Below are positions 1-8,298 of a stretch of DNA of 64,000 bases, one piece after another. Source of the DNA: Pyrobaculum neutrophilum V24Sta (GTDB taxonomy: Archaea; Thermoproteota; Thermoprotei; Thermoproteales; Thermoproteaceae). Position 1 is the first letter of the stretch. Each line of letters begins with the position of its first letter. The DNA is taken from contig NC_010525.1 of the NCBI RefSeq assembly GCF_000019805.1, forward strand, positions 186,001 through 250,000, in the 5' to 3' direction. Both the position numbers and the translations under genes were made by a program. The notes beneath the pieces are model-generated. The model ran no database searches, was not told the DNA's origin, and was given only the letters and a program-made list of their open reading frames with translations.

Positions 1-43
1 AGTTTTTCCCTCCAACAATATATGTCACAGACGAGGCGAGCCC

Positions 44-448
44 ATGGCTGTAAGGTTCAAGGTGGAACGGAAAACCGAAAGCCCGGACTCGGCTTGGGCA
101 AAGATGTCGGACGTGGAAAATATGCCGAGGTACTGGGGAGGACACAGGGAGGTGAAGATCTTAGAGAGGCGGGGAAGCCTGCTTCTGGCGCAGGTCAGAT
201 TCGCCTTCCCAGGCCCCCTCAACAAGGCCATGGCCGAGGTCTATATAGACGGCGGCAGAAGGGAGGTGGTCATGCGGTATTTGAAAGGTCCATTCACAGG
301 CACCGTGGTGAACTACGTGAGAAACAACGTAGTCGGTAGCATCTGGGACGTCCGCCTCCACCCCCTCTTCAGAATTGCAAAGCCGTGGATAGAAAACCAT
401 TTTAGAAAGGGGGTAGAACACGCGGTGGAGCAACTGACGCAGACATAA
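44..448 (+). CDS. SRPBCC-fold (polyketide cyclase/START-like) protein
   Basis: A 134-residue protein with the SRPBCC helix-grip pattern. It opens with a strand ending in a W-x-KMSDVENMPRYW segment, has beta strands around 'REVKILER' and 'LLLAQVRFAFPGP', and ends in a long helix from about residue 115 to the C-terminus. These folds bind hydrophobic ligands in a cavity; no ligand can be read here. The ATG at 44 lies about 24 bp after an 'aatatatg' TATA-like element at 17-24, which fits a leaderless transcript. The assignment is from fold pattern only; the specific function is unknown. Confidence 0.65.
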   Translation: MAVRFKVERKTESPDSAWAKMSDVENMPRYWGGHREVKILERRGSLLLAQVRFAFPGPLNKAMAEVYIDGGRREVVMRYLKGPFTGTVVNYVRNNVVGSIWDVRLHPLFRIAKPWIENHFRKGVEHAVEQLTQT

Positions 449-553
449 AACCAACGCGGCCGGGGCCTCCAGGCGGCGTATGTACACAGGGCGGTTAGGA
501 CAGCGCCCCCGGGGGACCCCGCCCGTGGGCGTACTGTAGGGGACACCGCCGCT
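449..553. other. Convergent intergenic gap
   Basis: GC-rich spacer between two convergent genes. It contains a short C-run/G-run inverted repeat around 505-520 (cgcccccggggg) that could act in transcript 3' ends. I see no gene here. Confidence 0.4.
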
Positions 554-943
554 TTATGTTACGAGGTCTAGGGCAAATTTTGTGATTTTCCAGGGGTCGA
601 AGGGGCCTTCGGGGTAGTGCGGCTCTCCTTGCCGGGTTTGCTCCAAGGCCTCCTTGGGGCCGAGCGTGGCGCAGACGGCCTCTCCCGAGGCCGCTGAGAT
701 GGTCAGCGCCTCTCTTATCTGGTCCCTTCTGCTGAGGAACATCAAGGCGGATATGTTGGGGTTCCTCGCGGGGCCTCTCCAGTGGTAGGCGTAGTACATC
801 GCCTGCGCCAGCTCAAGCCAGTGGGCGAAGGCATCGGGTTTTACGCAGATGGTTAAGGCCCCGCCGGGGGACTCGAAGGAGGGGGTCTGCGTCTTCTCCA
901 CCCGGAGGCAGAGCTCCTCCCCGCAACGCATCAGAAGTTCCAT
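554..943 (-). CDS. Cgi121-like KEOPS complex subunit (probable)
   Basis: A 129-residue protein. The central segment 'ISALMFLSRRDQIREAL' followed by 'GEAVCATLGP' matches the Cgi121/TPRKB pattern (strand, then an R/G-QI-x-x-AL helix, then strand). Cgi121 binds tRNA in the KEOPS complex that makes t6A37. The start at 943 is preferred over the longer frame beginning at 1045. A TATA-like 'catataaa' on the minus strand lies near 966-973, about 26 bp upstream, and the extra 34 residues of the longer frame look non-coding. It is short for the family and the identification is by motif only; another small alpha/beta protein is possible. Confidence 0.5.
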   Translation of the reverse strand: MELLMRCGEELCLRVEKTQTPSFESPGGALTICVKPDAFAHWLELAQAMYYAYHWRGPARNPNISALMFLSRRDQIREALTISAASGEAVCATLGPKEALEQTRQGEPHYPEGPFDPWKITKFALDLVT

Positions 944-1076
944 ATTCGGTGTCCGGTATACTTGGTTTATATGCGTAAAGGGCGTAGGGGAGAAATGCTG
1001 GTTGGGGAGGGCGTACTGAGATTCTCTCGTGTCGTTGTGAAGCAAGTAGAGGCCAAGAGAAAGATGGGGGGACGTA

Positions 1077-2480
1077 TCAGAGCTTTATGCTTTCGAAGAT
1101 GTGTCTACGGTAGAACTTCTGGGTGATCTGCGGCCTGGCGTTGGTTAGCTCGTCCTCCGGCAGTATGGACATGACGTCCCACCCGATGTCCAGCGTCTCC
1201 TCGAAGGATCTCCTCTCGTAGTAGCCCTGCTTGATAAACCTCTGCTCGAAGGCGTCGGCGAAGCGGAGGTACCTCCTCTCTCTCCAGCCGAGGTTGCGCT
1301 CCCCAACTAGGGTGGCTAGGTTTCTCAGCTCCAGGGCCTTGGAGTAGGCGGATATGAGCGTGTTGGCCACGTCCTTGTGATCCTCCCTGGTCTTGCCCTC
1401 GCCGATGGCGTCCTTGGCTAGGCGGGAAAGCGACATGATGACGTCGAAGGGCGGGTAGATGCCCTTGCCCCACATGGAGCGGCTGAGGACAAGCTGGCCC
1501 TCGGTGATGTATCCCGTGAGGTCGGGGATTGGGTGGGTTATGTCGTCGTGGGGCATCGTGAGGATGGGGAACTGCGTCACCGAGCCCTTCTTGCCGCGGG
1601 CCTTGCCGGCACGCTCGTAGATCGTGGCCAGGTCGGTGTACATATAGCCTGGGTAGCCGCGTCTGCCCGGGAGCTCGCCTCTCCCCGAGGAGAGCTCCCT
1701 CAGCCCCTCGCAGTAGTTGGTCATGTCTGTGATGACCACCAGCACGTGGTAGCCCAGCTGCCAGGCGAGGTACTCGGCGATGGTTAAGCCGACGCGGGGC
1801 GCCAGGATACGCTCCGCCACGGGGTCGGAGGCGAGGTTCAGCACCGCCACGGCTCTCCTGAGGGCGCCGGTCTTTCTAAACTCGTCCATGAAGAAGATGG
1901 CCTCCTCCGTCTTGATGCCGACCCCCACGAAAACCACGGCGAAGCCCTCCTCTGACCCTCTCACGGTGGACTGCCTAACCACCTGGGCGGCCATGAGGTT
2001 GTGGGGTAGACCTGTGCCGGAGAATATCGGCAACTTCTGGCCCCTCACCAGGGTGTACAAGCCGTCGATGGCGGAGATGCCCGTCTCAATGGGCTCCTCC
2101 GGGTACTCCCTGGAGTAGGGGTTAAGCGGCTCGCCGTTTACGTCGCGGAAGTCCTCGGGCGGCGGAAGCGGCATGTGGTCCCTCGGCTGGCCCTTCCCGT
2201 CTAGAATCCTCCCGATGAGCTCCTCAGACACTGGGAGCTTCAGCGTTTTGCCGTAGAACCTCACCGTGGATCCCTTCGCCGGCAGGCCTAGGGTGCCCCC
2301 CAGCACCTGCGCCACCGCGTAGTCTGTGCCCACCTCGATCACCTGGACCCTCCTAGGCTCGCCGTCTGGCCCAACAACCTCGCCGATTTCGCCGTAGGCC
2401 ACGCCCCTCGTCCTCTCAATGACCAGGAGAGGGCCCTTCACCTCTTTTACGGTTGAGTAGGAAACTACGGGTGTTAGCAT
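1077..2480 (-). CDS. atpB: A-type ATP synthase subunit B
   Basis: The 467-residue non-catalytic B subunit of the membrane A1A0 ATP synthase, part of the A3B3 head. Family marks are the early strand '[19 protein letters not shown]', a degenerate nucleotide loop '[15 protein letters not shown]' in place of a Walker A, '[21 protein letters not shown]', and '[20 protein letters not shown]'. Length is normal for the family. The start at 2480 is chosen because a TATA at 2501-2507 is about 24 bp away; the longer open frame upstream runs through the promoter. No other ATPase subunit gene is adjacent. The gene shares its TATA with the divergent dehydrogenase gene. Confidence 0.97.
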   Translation of the reverse strand: MLTPVVSYSTVKEVKGPLLVIERTRGVAYGEIGEVVGPDGEPRRVQVIEVGTDYAVAQVLGGTLGLPAKGSTVRFYGKTLKLPVSEELIGRILDGKGQPRDHMPLPPPEDFRDVNGEPLNPYSREYPEEPIETGISAIDGLYTLVRGQKLPIFSGTGLPHNLMAAQVVRQSTVRGSEEGFAVVFVGVGIKTEEAIFFMDEFRKTGALRRAVAVLNLASDPVAERILAPRVGLTIAEYLAWQLGYHVLVVITDMTNYCEGLRELSSGRGELPGRRGYPGYMYTDLATIYERAGKARGKKGSVTQFPILTMPHDDITHPIPDLTGYITEGQLVLSRSMWGKGIYPPFDVIMSLSRLAKDAIGEGKTREDHKDVANTLISAYSKALELRNLATLVGERNLGWRERRYLRFADAFEQRFIKQGYYERRSFEETLDIGWDVMSILPEDELTNARPQITQKFYRRHIFESIKL

Positions 2481-2498
2481 GGGCCACTGTAAAAACAG

Positions 2499-2508
2499 AT
2501 TTATATAC
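2499..2508. promoter_or_regulatory. Symmetric TATA shared by atpB and the divergent dehydrogenase gene
   Basis: The only A/T-rich element between the two divergent starts is TTATATA at 2501-2507. Its centre (2504) is about 23 bp from both ATG 2480 (minus) and ATG 2526 (plus). Both genes would then be leaderless and would compete for a single TBP site. Confidence 0.7.
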
Positions 2509-2525
2509 ATTGGGGCGTGGGGGAC

Positions 2526-3380
2526 ATGAGAGTTGGCGTAGTGGGTCTGGGAATCATGGGGGCGCCCATGGCCATGCACCTCCACAAGGCCGGCCTCCTA
2601 GCGGCGGTCTACAACAGGACTAGGTCTAAGGCCGAGCCGTTCCAGAAACTCGGCGTATATGTGGCCGACTCGCCTGCCGACCTCGCCAGGAGGGTGGACG
2701 TGGCGATAATCATGGTGTCGGATGCGCCTGATGTTGAACAGGTGTTGTTTGGGCAGGGCGGGGTGGTGGAAGGCGCTAGGCCCGGCCTTGTCGTGGTGGA
2801 CATGTCGACGAACTCCCCCGATTGGGCGCGGAGGTTCGCCGAAAGGCTGGCGAAACACGGGATAAAGTTCCTCGACGCGCCGGTGACGGGCGGGCAGAAG
2901 GCGGCTGTGGAGGGCACCTTGACGATAATGGTCGGCGGAGACGAGGCCCTCTTCCGGCAGCTGGAGCCGGTATTTAAGGCATTTGGGAAAACGATAGTGT
3001 ACGCGGGGCCCGTGGGCTACGGCCAGGCTATGAAGCTGGTCAACCAGATCGTGATCGCGTTAAACACCGTGGCGATGGTGGAGGGGCTACGTCTCGCGAA
3101 AGCCCTTGGCCTAGACCTAGAGAAGGTGGCCCAGGTCCTGTCCAGCGGGTCGGCTAGATCCGGGTCGATAGAGCTTTACCTGCCGAAGCTCCTGCGGGGC
3201 GATATGTCTCCAGGCTTCAAGGCGGCCCATCTAAAGAAGGACCTGGCCTACGCCTTGGAGCTCGCCCACAGGATGAACCTCTTCGTGCCGGGCGCCTCCC
3301 TAGCCCTTGAGCTGTATAAAAAGATGGTGGAGAGGGGGCTGGGCGAGCTCGGCATACACGCGCTGGGAGAGATATACTAG
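2526..3380 (+). CDS. Beta-hydroxyacid dehydrogenase (3-hydroxyisobutyrate dehydrogenase family)
   Basis: A 284-residue NAD(P)-dependent dehydrogenase. The Rossmann glycine motif is '[10 protein letters not shown]' near the N-terminus. The substrate-binding signature '[16 protein letters not shown]' lies near residue 115 and the catalytic-lysine segment 'AMKLVNQ' near residue 165. Members oxidise 3-hydroxyisobutyrate, tartronate semialdehyde, or reduce succinic/glyoxylic semialdehydes; the substrate cannot be decided. The ATG at 2526 fits the shared TATA at 2501-2507 better than the in-frame GTG at 2517. Confidence 0.9.
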   Translation: MRVGVVGLGIMGAPMAMHLHKAGLLAAVYNRTRSKAEPFQKLGVYVADSPADLARRVDVAIIMVSDAPDVEQVLFGQGGVVEGARPGLVVVDMSTNSPDWARRFAERLAKHGIKFLDAPVTGGQKAAVEGTLTIMVGGDEALFRQLEPVFKAFGKTIVYAGPVGYGQAMKLVNQIVIALNTVAMVEGLRLAKALGLDLEKVAQVLSSGSARSGSIELYLPKLLRGDMSPGFKAAHLKKDLAYALELAHRMNLFVPGASLALELYKKMVERGLGELGIHALGEIY

Positions 3381-3634
3381 GCGGGGCTGTCCTCTTCTGT
3401 GGTGTGGGAAAAGTTCTGCGTTTTGTGCAGGCGGAGGGCTTAAACGTATCTGTGGGGGCGAGGGGGTAGCTCCATGAGGTGCATCAACCGAGCCTGTCCC
3501 GAACGTTGGCGGAGGAGGCCGTGCCGTTGGCCCCCGTGCCCAACGCCCCCGCGCTGGAGGCACCTCAGGCGCCGGTGAAGGCGCGGGCGAGGAGAAAGCC
3601 CCTAGAGCGGCCAGCGGCAATCAACAACGACCGC
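3381..3634. other. 254-bp gap with a possible small zinc-binding ORF
   Basis: A TATA-like 'gcttaaacg' at 3438-3446 is followed by a G-rich, SD-like 'gggggt' (3462-3467) and ATG 3474. That ATG opens 34 codons to 3578, starting MRCINRACPERW (C-x4-C). A second frame from GTG 3479 continues as an Ala/Pro-rich stretch with normal high GC at third positions into the next gene. Neither frame alone is convincing. This could be a frameshifted small gene or an RNA. Confidence 0.25.
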
Positions 3635-3907
3635 CTAGGGATGAACGGAGAGGCGGTAGACCCCCTCCTCCACCTTTTTAAAAACGTAGGTCCCGCCCTC
3701 GGTCCTCACGGCGATTTGCCTAGGCCAGCTTGACGCGTCCACCTCCACCCGGCTGAACCCGGCCGCCCTAAAGACCTCCTCCACGTCCCGTCTCGGCAGA
3801 TCTTCGGGTATCAACACGGCGTAGCTGTAGACCCCCGCCTTGATGAGCTTGGCGAGCTCCGCCCTGTCCTCCTCCTCGGTTATGTCGTAGAAGGCCCGGG
3901 GCTCCAT
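3635..3907 (-). CDS. Small conserved-looking hypothetical protein
   Basis: A 90-residue soluble alpha/beta protein, 'MEPRAFYDITEEEDRAE' to 'YVFKKVEEGVYRLSVHP'. It contains a helix-strand segment 'DVEEVFRAAGFSRVEVDASS'. Function is not recognised. The start at 3907 is supported by a TATA-like 'cctataaa' (minus strand) at about 3928-3935, inside the last codons of the upstream GNAT gene. The longer open frame overlapping GNAT is rejected. It is co-directional with GNAT with a 20-bp gap. Confidence 0.6.
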   Translation of the reverse strand: MEPRAFYDITEEEDRAELAKLIKAGVYSYAVLIPEDLPRRDVEEVFRAAGFSRVEVDASSWPRQIAVRTEGGTYVFKKVEEGVYRLSVHP

Positions 3908-3927
3908 ATGGGCGTAGACCCAGCCCT

Positions 3928-4614
3928 TTATAGGTCTATCGAATAGAGGAGGTGCGCCGCGTACCTCTCCCTGTAGCCCTCGGGGCTTAGGGAGGTGGCG
4001 TCGGCCGAGGGGTCGCCTTGGGCTTTGCCGAAGGAGAAGCGGCCGATGTACAGCGCCTCGCCGAGGCAAGGCCGCCCCCTACTGAGGAGATCCCAGGGGG
4101 TGAGGGCGGTACACACCCAGGGGTCGTCCGGCAGACATGCGTAGCCTCTGCTCCGGCCCAGCGCCTCTGAGACAGCCTCGTAGGCCTCGACGCCGGAGAG
4201 GCACCTGCCGTTGCCCCCGGCGGGCCTCCCGCCGTATATGTAGAAGCGCTCCCTAAACCCGATCTTCCTCACAAGACGGTGGCTCGGGGCGTTCCACTCG
4301 GCCACCAGGGCGGTGGCGACGGCCGCTCCCCTACGCCTCGCCTCGTCCAGTAGAAACCTGGTGATAGCCTCGCCGATTCCCCTCCCCCTGAGCTCCGGCC
4401 TTACCCTAAGGCCGTGGAGGTAGGCCGACTTCCCCACGGTCAATAGGGCGGCCACTGCGGCCACCCGGCCGCTCCAGAGGGCGACGTAGGCCCTCCCCTC
4501 CCTCACCCACCTCCCTATCACCTGGGGGATATAGTCGCCCCAGTCCCACGTGTCCATGGTGAAGGACACTATCTCGGGGATGTCCTCCTCCGAGGCGGGC
4601 CTAAAGGTGAGCAT
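3928..4614 (-). CDS. GNAT-family N-acetyltransferase with C-terminal extension
   Basis: A 228-residue protein. The N-terminal half is a GNAT domain: 'LTFRPASEEDIPEIVSF' as strand/helix 1, then acetyl-CoA pyrophosphate-binding motif A 'VRPELRGRGIGEAI' near residue 75, then 'NAPSHRLVRKIGFRE'. About 90 residues after the GNAT core are not typical and may bind substrate. The acceptor is unknown. The start at 4614 is supported by a minus-strand TATA overlapping the truA start codon; the M six codons upstream would lie too close to it. Confidence 0.85.
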   Translation of the reverse strand: MLTFRPASEEDIPEIVSFTMDTWDWGDYIPQVIGRWVREGRAYVALWSGRVAAVAALLTVGKSAYLHGLRVRPELRGRGIGEAITRFLLDEARRRGAAVATALVAEWNAPSHRLVRKIGFRERFYIYGGRPAGGNGRCLSGVEAYEAVSEALGRSRGYACLPDDPWVCTALTPWDLLSRGRPCLGEALYIGRFSFGKAQGDPSADATSLSPEGYRERYAAHLLYSIDL

Positions 4615-4641
4615 AAAAGCCGGTTTTTCCACCTCTATATG
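4612..4641. promoter_or_regulatory. Interlocked divergent leaderless promoters (GNAT / truA)
   Basis: The starts are only 24 bp apart. The TATA-like 'cataaaag' serving truA (4612-4619) contains the GNAT start codon. The 'catatag' (minus strand) serving GNAT (about 4635-4641) contains the truA ATG at 4639. Each gene's first codon therefore sits in the other gene's TBP site. Confidence 0.6.
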
Positions 4642-5406
4642 CCTTACCTATACCGCATCGCCTACGACGGCACCCTCTTCTACGGCTTCACGGGGCACCC
4701 GCGGTCGCTGGAGCCCCACCTGAGGCGCGCCCTTGGCGATGTGTTGGGCCGTGGGAGTAGGACGGACCCCGGGGTGTCGGCCGTGGGAAACGTGGTGATG
4801 ACGTCGGCGAAGGTGCAACCAGCCGCGGCCAACTCCAAGCTTCCGCGCGGCGTTTGGGTCTGGGCGGCGGCGGAGGTGCCGGAGGGGTTCAACCCCAGGA
4901 GGGCCAGGAGCAGACATTACCTCTACGTCGCCCCCCACTGGGGGGAGGACCTCGACTCTATGCGGGAGGCGGCGGAGCTGCTGGCTGGGACGCACGACTA
5001 TGCCTCCTTCGTCCAGAGGCGTGGCGAGCCGGCGTCCACGGTGACGACCATATTCAGCATAACGGTGGAGACCAGGGGCGACCTGGTGTTTCTACACTTC
5101 GTGGGGAGGGGCTTCAGAAACAAGATGATTAGGAAGCTGGCGTGGGCTATTCTCGCGGCCGGCAGAGGGGTCTTGAGGAAAAGGGACATCGCCGATCTGC
5201 TAGAGAGGCCCAAGCCGGGGGCCGTACCCAGCGCCCCCGCCGAAGGCCTAGTGCTCCTCGACATAGACTACGGCGTGGAGTTCCAAGTGGATTACCCATC
5301 GCTTAGGAAGGCCTACCGCTACTTCCTCTGGAGGTATAGATACGCCGCGGCCCACGCCGCGGTTTTCAAAGCCGCGGGGGAGGCTCTAGCCGCTTGGGAG
5401 GAGTAA
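4639..5406 (+). CDS. truA: tRNA pseudouridine synthase A
   Basis: A 255-residue TruA-family enzyme that isomerises uridines in the tRNA anticodon arm. The catalytic aspartate is D43 in 'SRTDPGVSA'. Downstream family blocks are 'HYLYVAP', 'GTHDYASFVQRRGEP' and 'FLHFVGRGFRNKMIRKL'. The enzyme acts on tRNA in the cytoplasm without cofactor. Length is normal for archaeal TruA. The TATA is about 22 bp upstream and overlaps the neighbouring start codon. Confidence 0.95.
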   Translation: MPYLYRIAYDGTLFYGFTGHPRSLEPHLRRALGDVLGRGSRTDPGVSAVGNVVMTSAKVQPAAANSKLPRGVWVWAAAEVPEGFNPRRARSRHYLYVAPHWGEDLDSMREAAELLAGTHDYASFVQRRGEPASTVTTIFSITVETRGDLVFLHFVGRGFRNKMIRKLAWAILAAGRGVLRKRDIADLLERPKPGAVPSAPAEGLVLLDIDYGVEFQVDYPSLRKAYRYFLWRYRYAAAHAAVFKAAGEALAAWEE

Positions 5407-5435
5407 GTCTTTAAATATGGATCGGGTATCTTACT

Positions 5436-6083
5436 ATGGAGCCCTACTGCGATTTCGACGCGGCGGCGGCCGCCATAGACAACATGTTGGGAGAGCTGAT
5501 AAGGGAGCACTTCGGCGATATGCCGCGGAGGGAGCTCGACACCATCAGGGAGTTCGTCTTCAGAGACTTCATGCACTACCTAGCCACGAGGGCGGGTATA
5601 TACTCGTGGAGGAGGTTCTCGGAGGCTAAGGCGCGGCAGAGGCTCTGCATATACGTGGAGAAGATGTGGGCGAGGCTGTGGGATGTAGCCTCCGAGTGGT
5701 TCGCCCTGTGGAAGATAAAGTGGAACCAGCGGGTTAGGCTGGTCTTCTCCGAGGAGGAGTTCAAGAGGGCTACCCAGTCGGTCAAGTGGTCCAGCCAGCT
5801 GGACAAGGCGCTGAAAAACATCGACGTTACGGAGCTTAAGCTCTTCGTCATATCGAATCTGGTTAGAAACGGCGAGGTGGCGGGGGTTGAGCAGATATCT
5901 GAATACCTCATCAGAGATGAGCTAAATGCCGTTGTGGAGAGGCACGGCCCCGAGAGGGCTGTGGAGATGTACAAGACGGGGGCTCTCACGGCTAGGTTGC
6001 TGGAGAGGATAAACTCCCTTAGGGCCAACACAGACCCGCTTCTGCTCCTCAAGGTAGACTTCGGCAGAACCCAGCTCCCCTAG
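5436..6083 (+). CDS. Hypothetical mostly helical protein
   Basis: A 215-residue soluble protein, rich in Glu/Arg/Trp/Phe and predicted to be largely helical. Examples are 'IREFVFRDFMHYLATRAGIY' and 'LDKALKNIDVTELKLFVISN'. No motif is recognised. It begins 23 bp after a clear TATA (tttaaatat, 5410-5418), so it has its own promoter despite following truA by 29 bp. It is convergent with the next gene, with a 4-bp gap. Confidence 0.75.
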   Translation: MEPYCDFDAAAAAIDNMLGELIREHFGDMPRRELDTIREFVFRDFMHYLATRAGIYSWRRFSEAKARQRLCIYVEKMWARLWDVASEWFALWKIKWNQRVRLVFSEEEFKRATQSVKWSSQLDKALKNIDVTELKLFVISNLVRNGEVAGVEQISEYLIRDELNAVVERHGPERAVEMYKTGALTARLLERINSLRANTDPLLLLKVDFGRTQLP

Positions 6084-6087
6084 GGCC

Positions 6088-6561
6088 TCACCTCACGTGG
6101 ATCTTCGTCTCCCTGGAGAGGTAGGCCGGCTCCCTAGGCGAAACCTCCTTTATAGAAATGCGTATCCACCTCCCCCCGGCGCCTTGGACGTAGCCCATGA
6201 AGTTTGTAAAGACGGGGACGCGGTACGCTATAAGCACGTTGACGAGCTCCGCCAGTTGCTCCACGTCTATCGGCTGGGCAACGCCGAGGGACACGGCGTG
6301 TGCTTCGAAGGCCCGGCTCAGCTTCTTGAGCAGAACCGTCCTGAAGCCCGCCACGGCCATGTATACGTCGATGGAGAGCACCACGCCTGCTTTTACGTCG
6401 TCGCGCACCTCCGCGATACGAGCGGAGGAGGCCCCGCTCTTGGTCTCAACCCTAATCCCGTCGCCTACCCGCAGCCCCAGGGCGGTGGCTAGATCCCGGC
6501 CTACCCACGCCTTGAACCCCGCCTCCTCTGAATAGCCGTACAGCCTAGCAACGGCGTACAT
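6088..6561 (-). CDS. Stand-alone VAT/Cdc48 N-domain-like (double-psi barrel) protein
   Basis: A 157-residue protein. The first 75 residues resemble the Cdc48/VAT N-terminal double-psi beta-barrel. They read 'VGRDLATALGLRVGDGIRVE' and then an A-R-I-A-EV strand, a connector and 'VVLSIDVYMAVAGF', like the 'mkkLGlkvGDvVei...iriDgy.R.nag' pattern of the family. The remainder is a small alpha/beta tail ending in basic strands. There is no AAA+ domain. It could be an adaptor or substrate-recognition module; the partner is unknown. It starts at ATG 6561 from an A/T element shared with dphB. Confidence 0.5.
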   Translation of the reverse strand: MYAVARLYGYSEEAGFKAWVGRDLATALGLRVGDGIRVETKSGASSARIAEVRDDVKAGVVLSIDVYMAVAGFRTVLLKKLSRAFEAHAVSLGVAQPIDVEQLAELVNVLIAYRVPVFTNFMGYVQGAGGRWIRISIKEVSPREPAYLSRETKIHVR

Positions 6562-6575
6562 CCACCGCGGCCACC

Positions 6576-6591
6576 TATTTATAATAAATAC
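6576..6591. promoter_or_regulatory. Symmetric A/T element shared by the VAT-N-like gene and dphB
   Basis: 'tatttataataaatac' is the only TATA candidate between divergent starts 6561 (minus) and 6603 (plus). Its centre is 20-23 bp from both. This is the same geometry as at 2499-2508. Confidence 0.65.
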
Positions 6592-6602
6592 TTTGCCCCC
6601 AT

Positions 6603-7364
6603 GTGTTCTACATAATCGGCGTTGGGCCAGCCCCGGGCTTTATAACCGAGAAGGCGGCGCAGATACTGCGCGAGGCAGACTGCGTATTCTACGAGGACTA
6701 CACCGGCCCCATAGACGTCGAGACCCTCCGCAGATACGCCAGGTCGCCGCCGACGCGGCTCACCAGGAGAGATCTGGAGGACGAGTCGGGGCGTAGAGTG
6801 CTGGAGTGCCTCAGCCGCGGAAAGACGGCGGTTCTCGCCACGGCCGGGGACCCCATGTTGGCCACGTCCCACGCCGCCTTGATCTCCATAGCTAGATCCA
6901 GGGGCTACAGCGTTGAGGTGGTGCCGGGGGTTTCGATAGTCTGCGCGGCCTTCTCGGCGAGTTGCCTATCTATATACAAGCTCGGCGGCGTGGCCACAGT
7001 CACCTATCCAAGGGGGGGAGTGTACTCGGCCAGGCCCTACGAGCTTGTCGAACAGAACCTGGCGAGGGGGCTCCACACCCTCCTACTCCTCGACGTTAGA
7101 GAAGACGGCGTTTTCATGCCGCCTAGAGACGCCGCCGAAATCATGCTGAAGTTGGAGGAGCGGGAGAAACGCGGCGTTTTCGACAAGGGGAGGCCGGTGG
7201 TCGTGGTGCCTAAGCTCGGCTGGGGCGGCAGACCCGCCTACCTGCCCCTCGGCGAATTGCTAGGTAGCGATCTGGAGGGGCCGGCTGTGTTTATCGTGCC
7301 AGGTGGGCTAAGCCCCGTGGAGAGGGAGTGCATTGAAGCGCTATCGGTTTTAAAAAGCAGGTAG
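6603..7364 (+). CDS. dphB: Diphthine synthase
   Basis: A 253-residue SAM-dependent tetrapyrrole-methylase-fold enzyme that methylates the aminocarboxypropyl-histidine of elongation factor 2 during diphthamide synthesis. Visible are the N-terminal 'YIIGVGPAPGFIT' loop, the 'ADCVFYEDYTGP' segment, the SAM-site motif 'GDPMLATSHAAL', and 'VPGVSIVCAAFSASCLSIYK', all typical of Dph5/DphB. The start is GTG 6603; the overlapping ATG at 6601 is out of frame. It is probably followed by two small co-directional genes, each with its own TATA. Confidence 0.93.
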   Translation: MFYIIGVGPAPGFITEKAAQILREADCVFYEDYTGPIDVETLRRYARSPPTRLTRRDLEDESGRRVLECLSRGKTAVLATAGDPMLATSHAALISIARSRGYSVEVVPGVSIVCAAFSASCLSIYKLGGVATVTYPRGGVYSARPYELVEQNLARGLHTLLLLDVREDGVFMPPRDAAEIMLKLEEREKRGVFDKGRPVVVVPKLGWGGRPAYLPLGELLGSDLEGPAVFIVPGGLSPVERECIEALSVLKSR

Positions 7365-7372
7365 GTAGAGAC

Positions 7373-7900
7373 GTGGGAGAGAGCGATGTGGTCCCGGTAT
7401 ACGCACAGGGCTTCTATGTCGTAAGCCCAGGGGTGGTCAACATGGTGATAATCTTCGACTACCTAGACAGGGGGCAGTACTACCACAAGCTCCTACGGAG
7501 GGGGGGAGAGGAGCTTTCTAGGGAGATTTCGACCGTCTGGGAAAACATGCAGAAGTTCATGGACGAAGAGGTGGTGCGGATCAACGGGGAGAGGGTTAGG
7601 CCGACGATAAGCGACGTCTACATCGGCCTCAGGGGCTCCCCCACCAGGCCCTACATCGTCTTCATAGGCTCCTTCCCAGCGCCGCTTAGAAGCGGCGAGA
7701 ACATCTACGAGAACTTCTACGACGAGGAAGTCGCCGAGTACGACTACGAGGCCGTCTGGATATTTCCAAAAAACGCCGAGGTTTTCGAGTGGCGCTTCGG
7801 CGGCGCCGTGGAGACCCCGGAGCCGAACATACTAAGGGTGGCCGTGGCGAAGGGGGTGGAGGTGGGCGGTTGGGAATATATAAAATTCAGAATACGCTGA
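7373..7900 (+). CDS. Hypothetical protein downstream of dphB
   Basis: A 175-residue soluble protein rich in Tyr/Glu/Val, for example 'VVNMVIIFDYLDRGQYYHK' and 'RPYIVFIGSFPAPLRSGENI'. It looks like an alpha/beta sandwich with no catalytic motif I recognise. GTG 7373 is 22 bp after 'gttttaaaaag' (7346-7356), which overlaps the dphB 3' end, so it can be transcribed independently and leaderless. Confidence 0.7.
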   Translation: MGESDVVPVYAQGFYVVSPGVVNMVIIFDYLDRGQYYHKLLRRGGEELSREISTVWENMQKFMDEEVVRINGERVRPTISDVYIGLRGSPTRPYIVFIGSFPAPLRSGENIYENFYDEEVAEYDYEAVWIFPKNAEVFEWRFGGAVETPEPNILRVAVAKGVEVGGWEYIKFRIR

Positions 7901-7941
7901 AAGCCGGAGGAACCTTTTTAAGACGCGGCCTCTCTACACCT

Positions 7942-8298
7942 GTGGAGGAGCTCACGAGGCTTCGCTACATGTGGGCGCACCTCACCTTCAGAAACAAGCC
8001 CGTGATAAAGAAGGCCAGGAGGGAGGAGGGGGATCCGCTGGAGGAGGTGCTGAAGCTGTGCCCAAGGCCTTACAGGATGCTCTGCTATATGGCCATGAAG
8101 GAGCTGAAGCTGAGCCTATCGGCCGTGGCTGAGGCGGGCCGAGATATCCCCACGGCCGCCGCTTTGGCCCTAGAGGACGCGACCTCGGGCAGGCCGGACC
8201 TCCCCCGCCTCCGGCGCTACTTGGCCACGGGGGACCCGGGGCCAGACGTGAGAGAGGTGATAGACAAGTGGAGGAGGGCAGCCCGCCAGATGTACTAG
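7942..8298 (+). CDS. Small helical hypothetical protein
   Basis: A 118-residue, Arg/Lys-rich helical protein with two Cys (KLCPRPYRMLCYMAMKEL). It ends 'VREVIDKWRRAARQMY'. No family is recognised. GTG 7942 lies about 24 bp after 'cctttttaag' (7913-7922), so the 50-residue upstream extension of the open frame, which overlaps the previous gene, is not used. It overlaps the convergent KaiC-like gene by 4 bp. Confidence 0.6.
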   Translation: MEELTRLRYMWAHLTFRNKPVIKKARREEGDPLEEVLKLCPRPYRMLCYMAMKELKLSLSAVAEAGRDIPTAAALALEDATSGRPDLPRLRRYLATGDPGPDVREVIDKWRRAARQMY

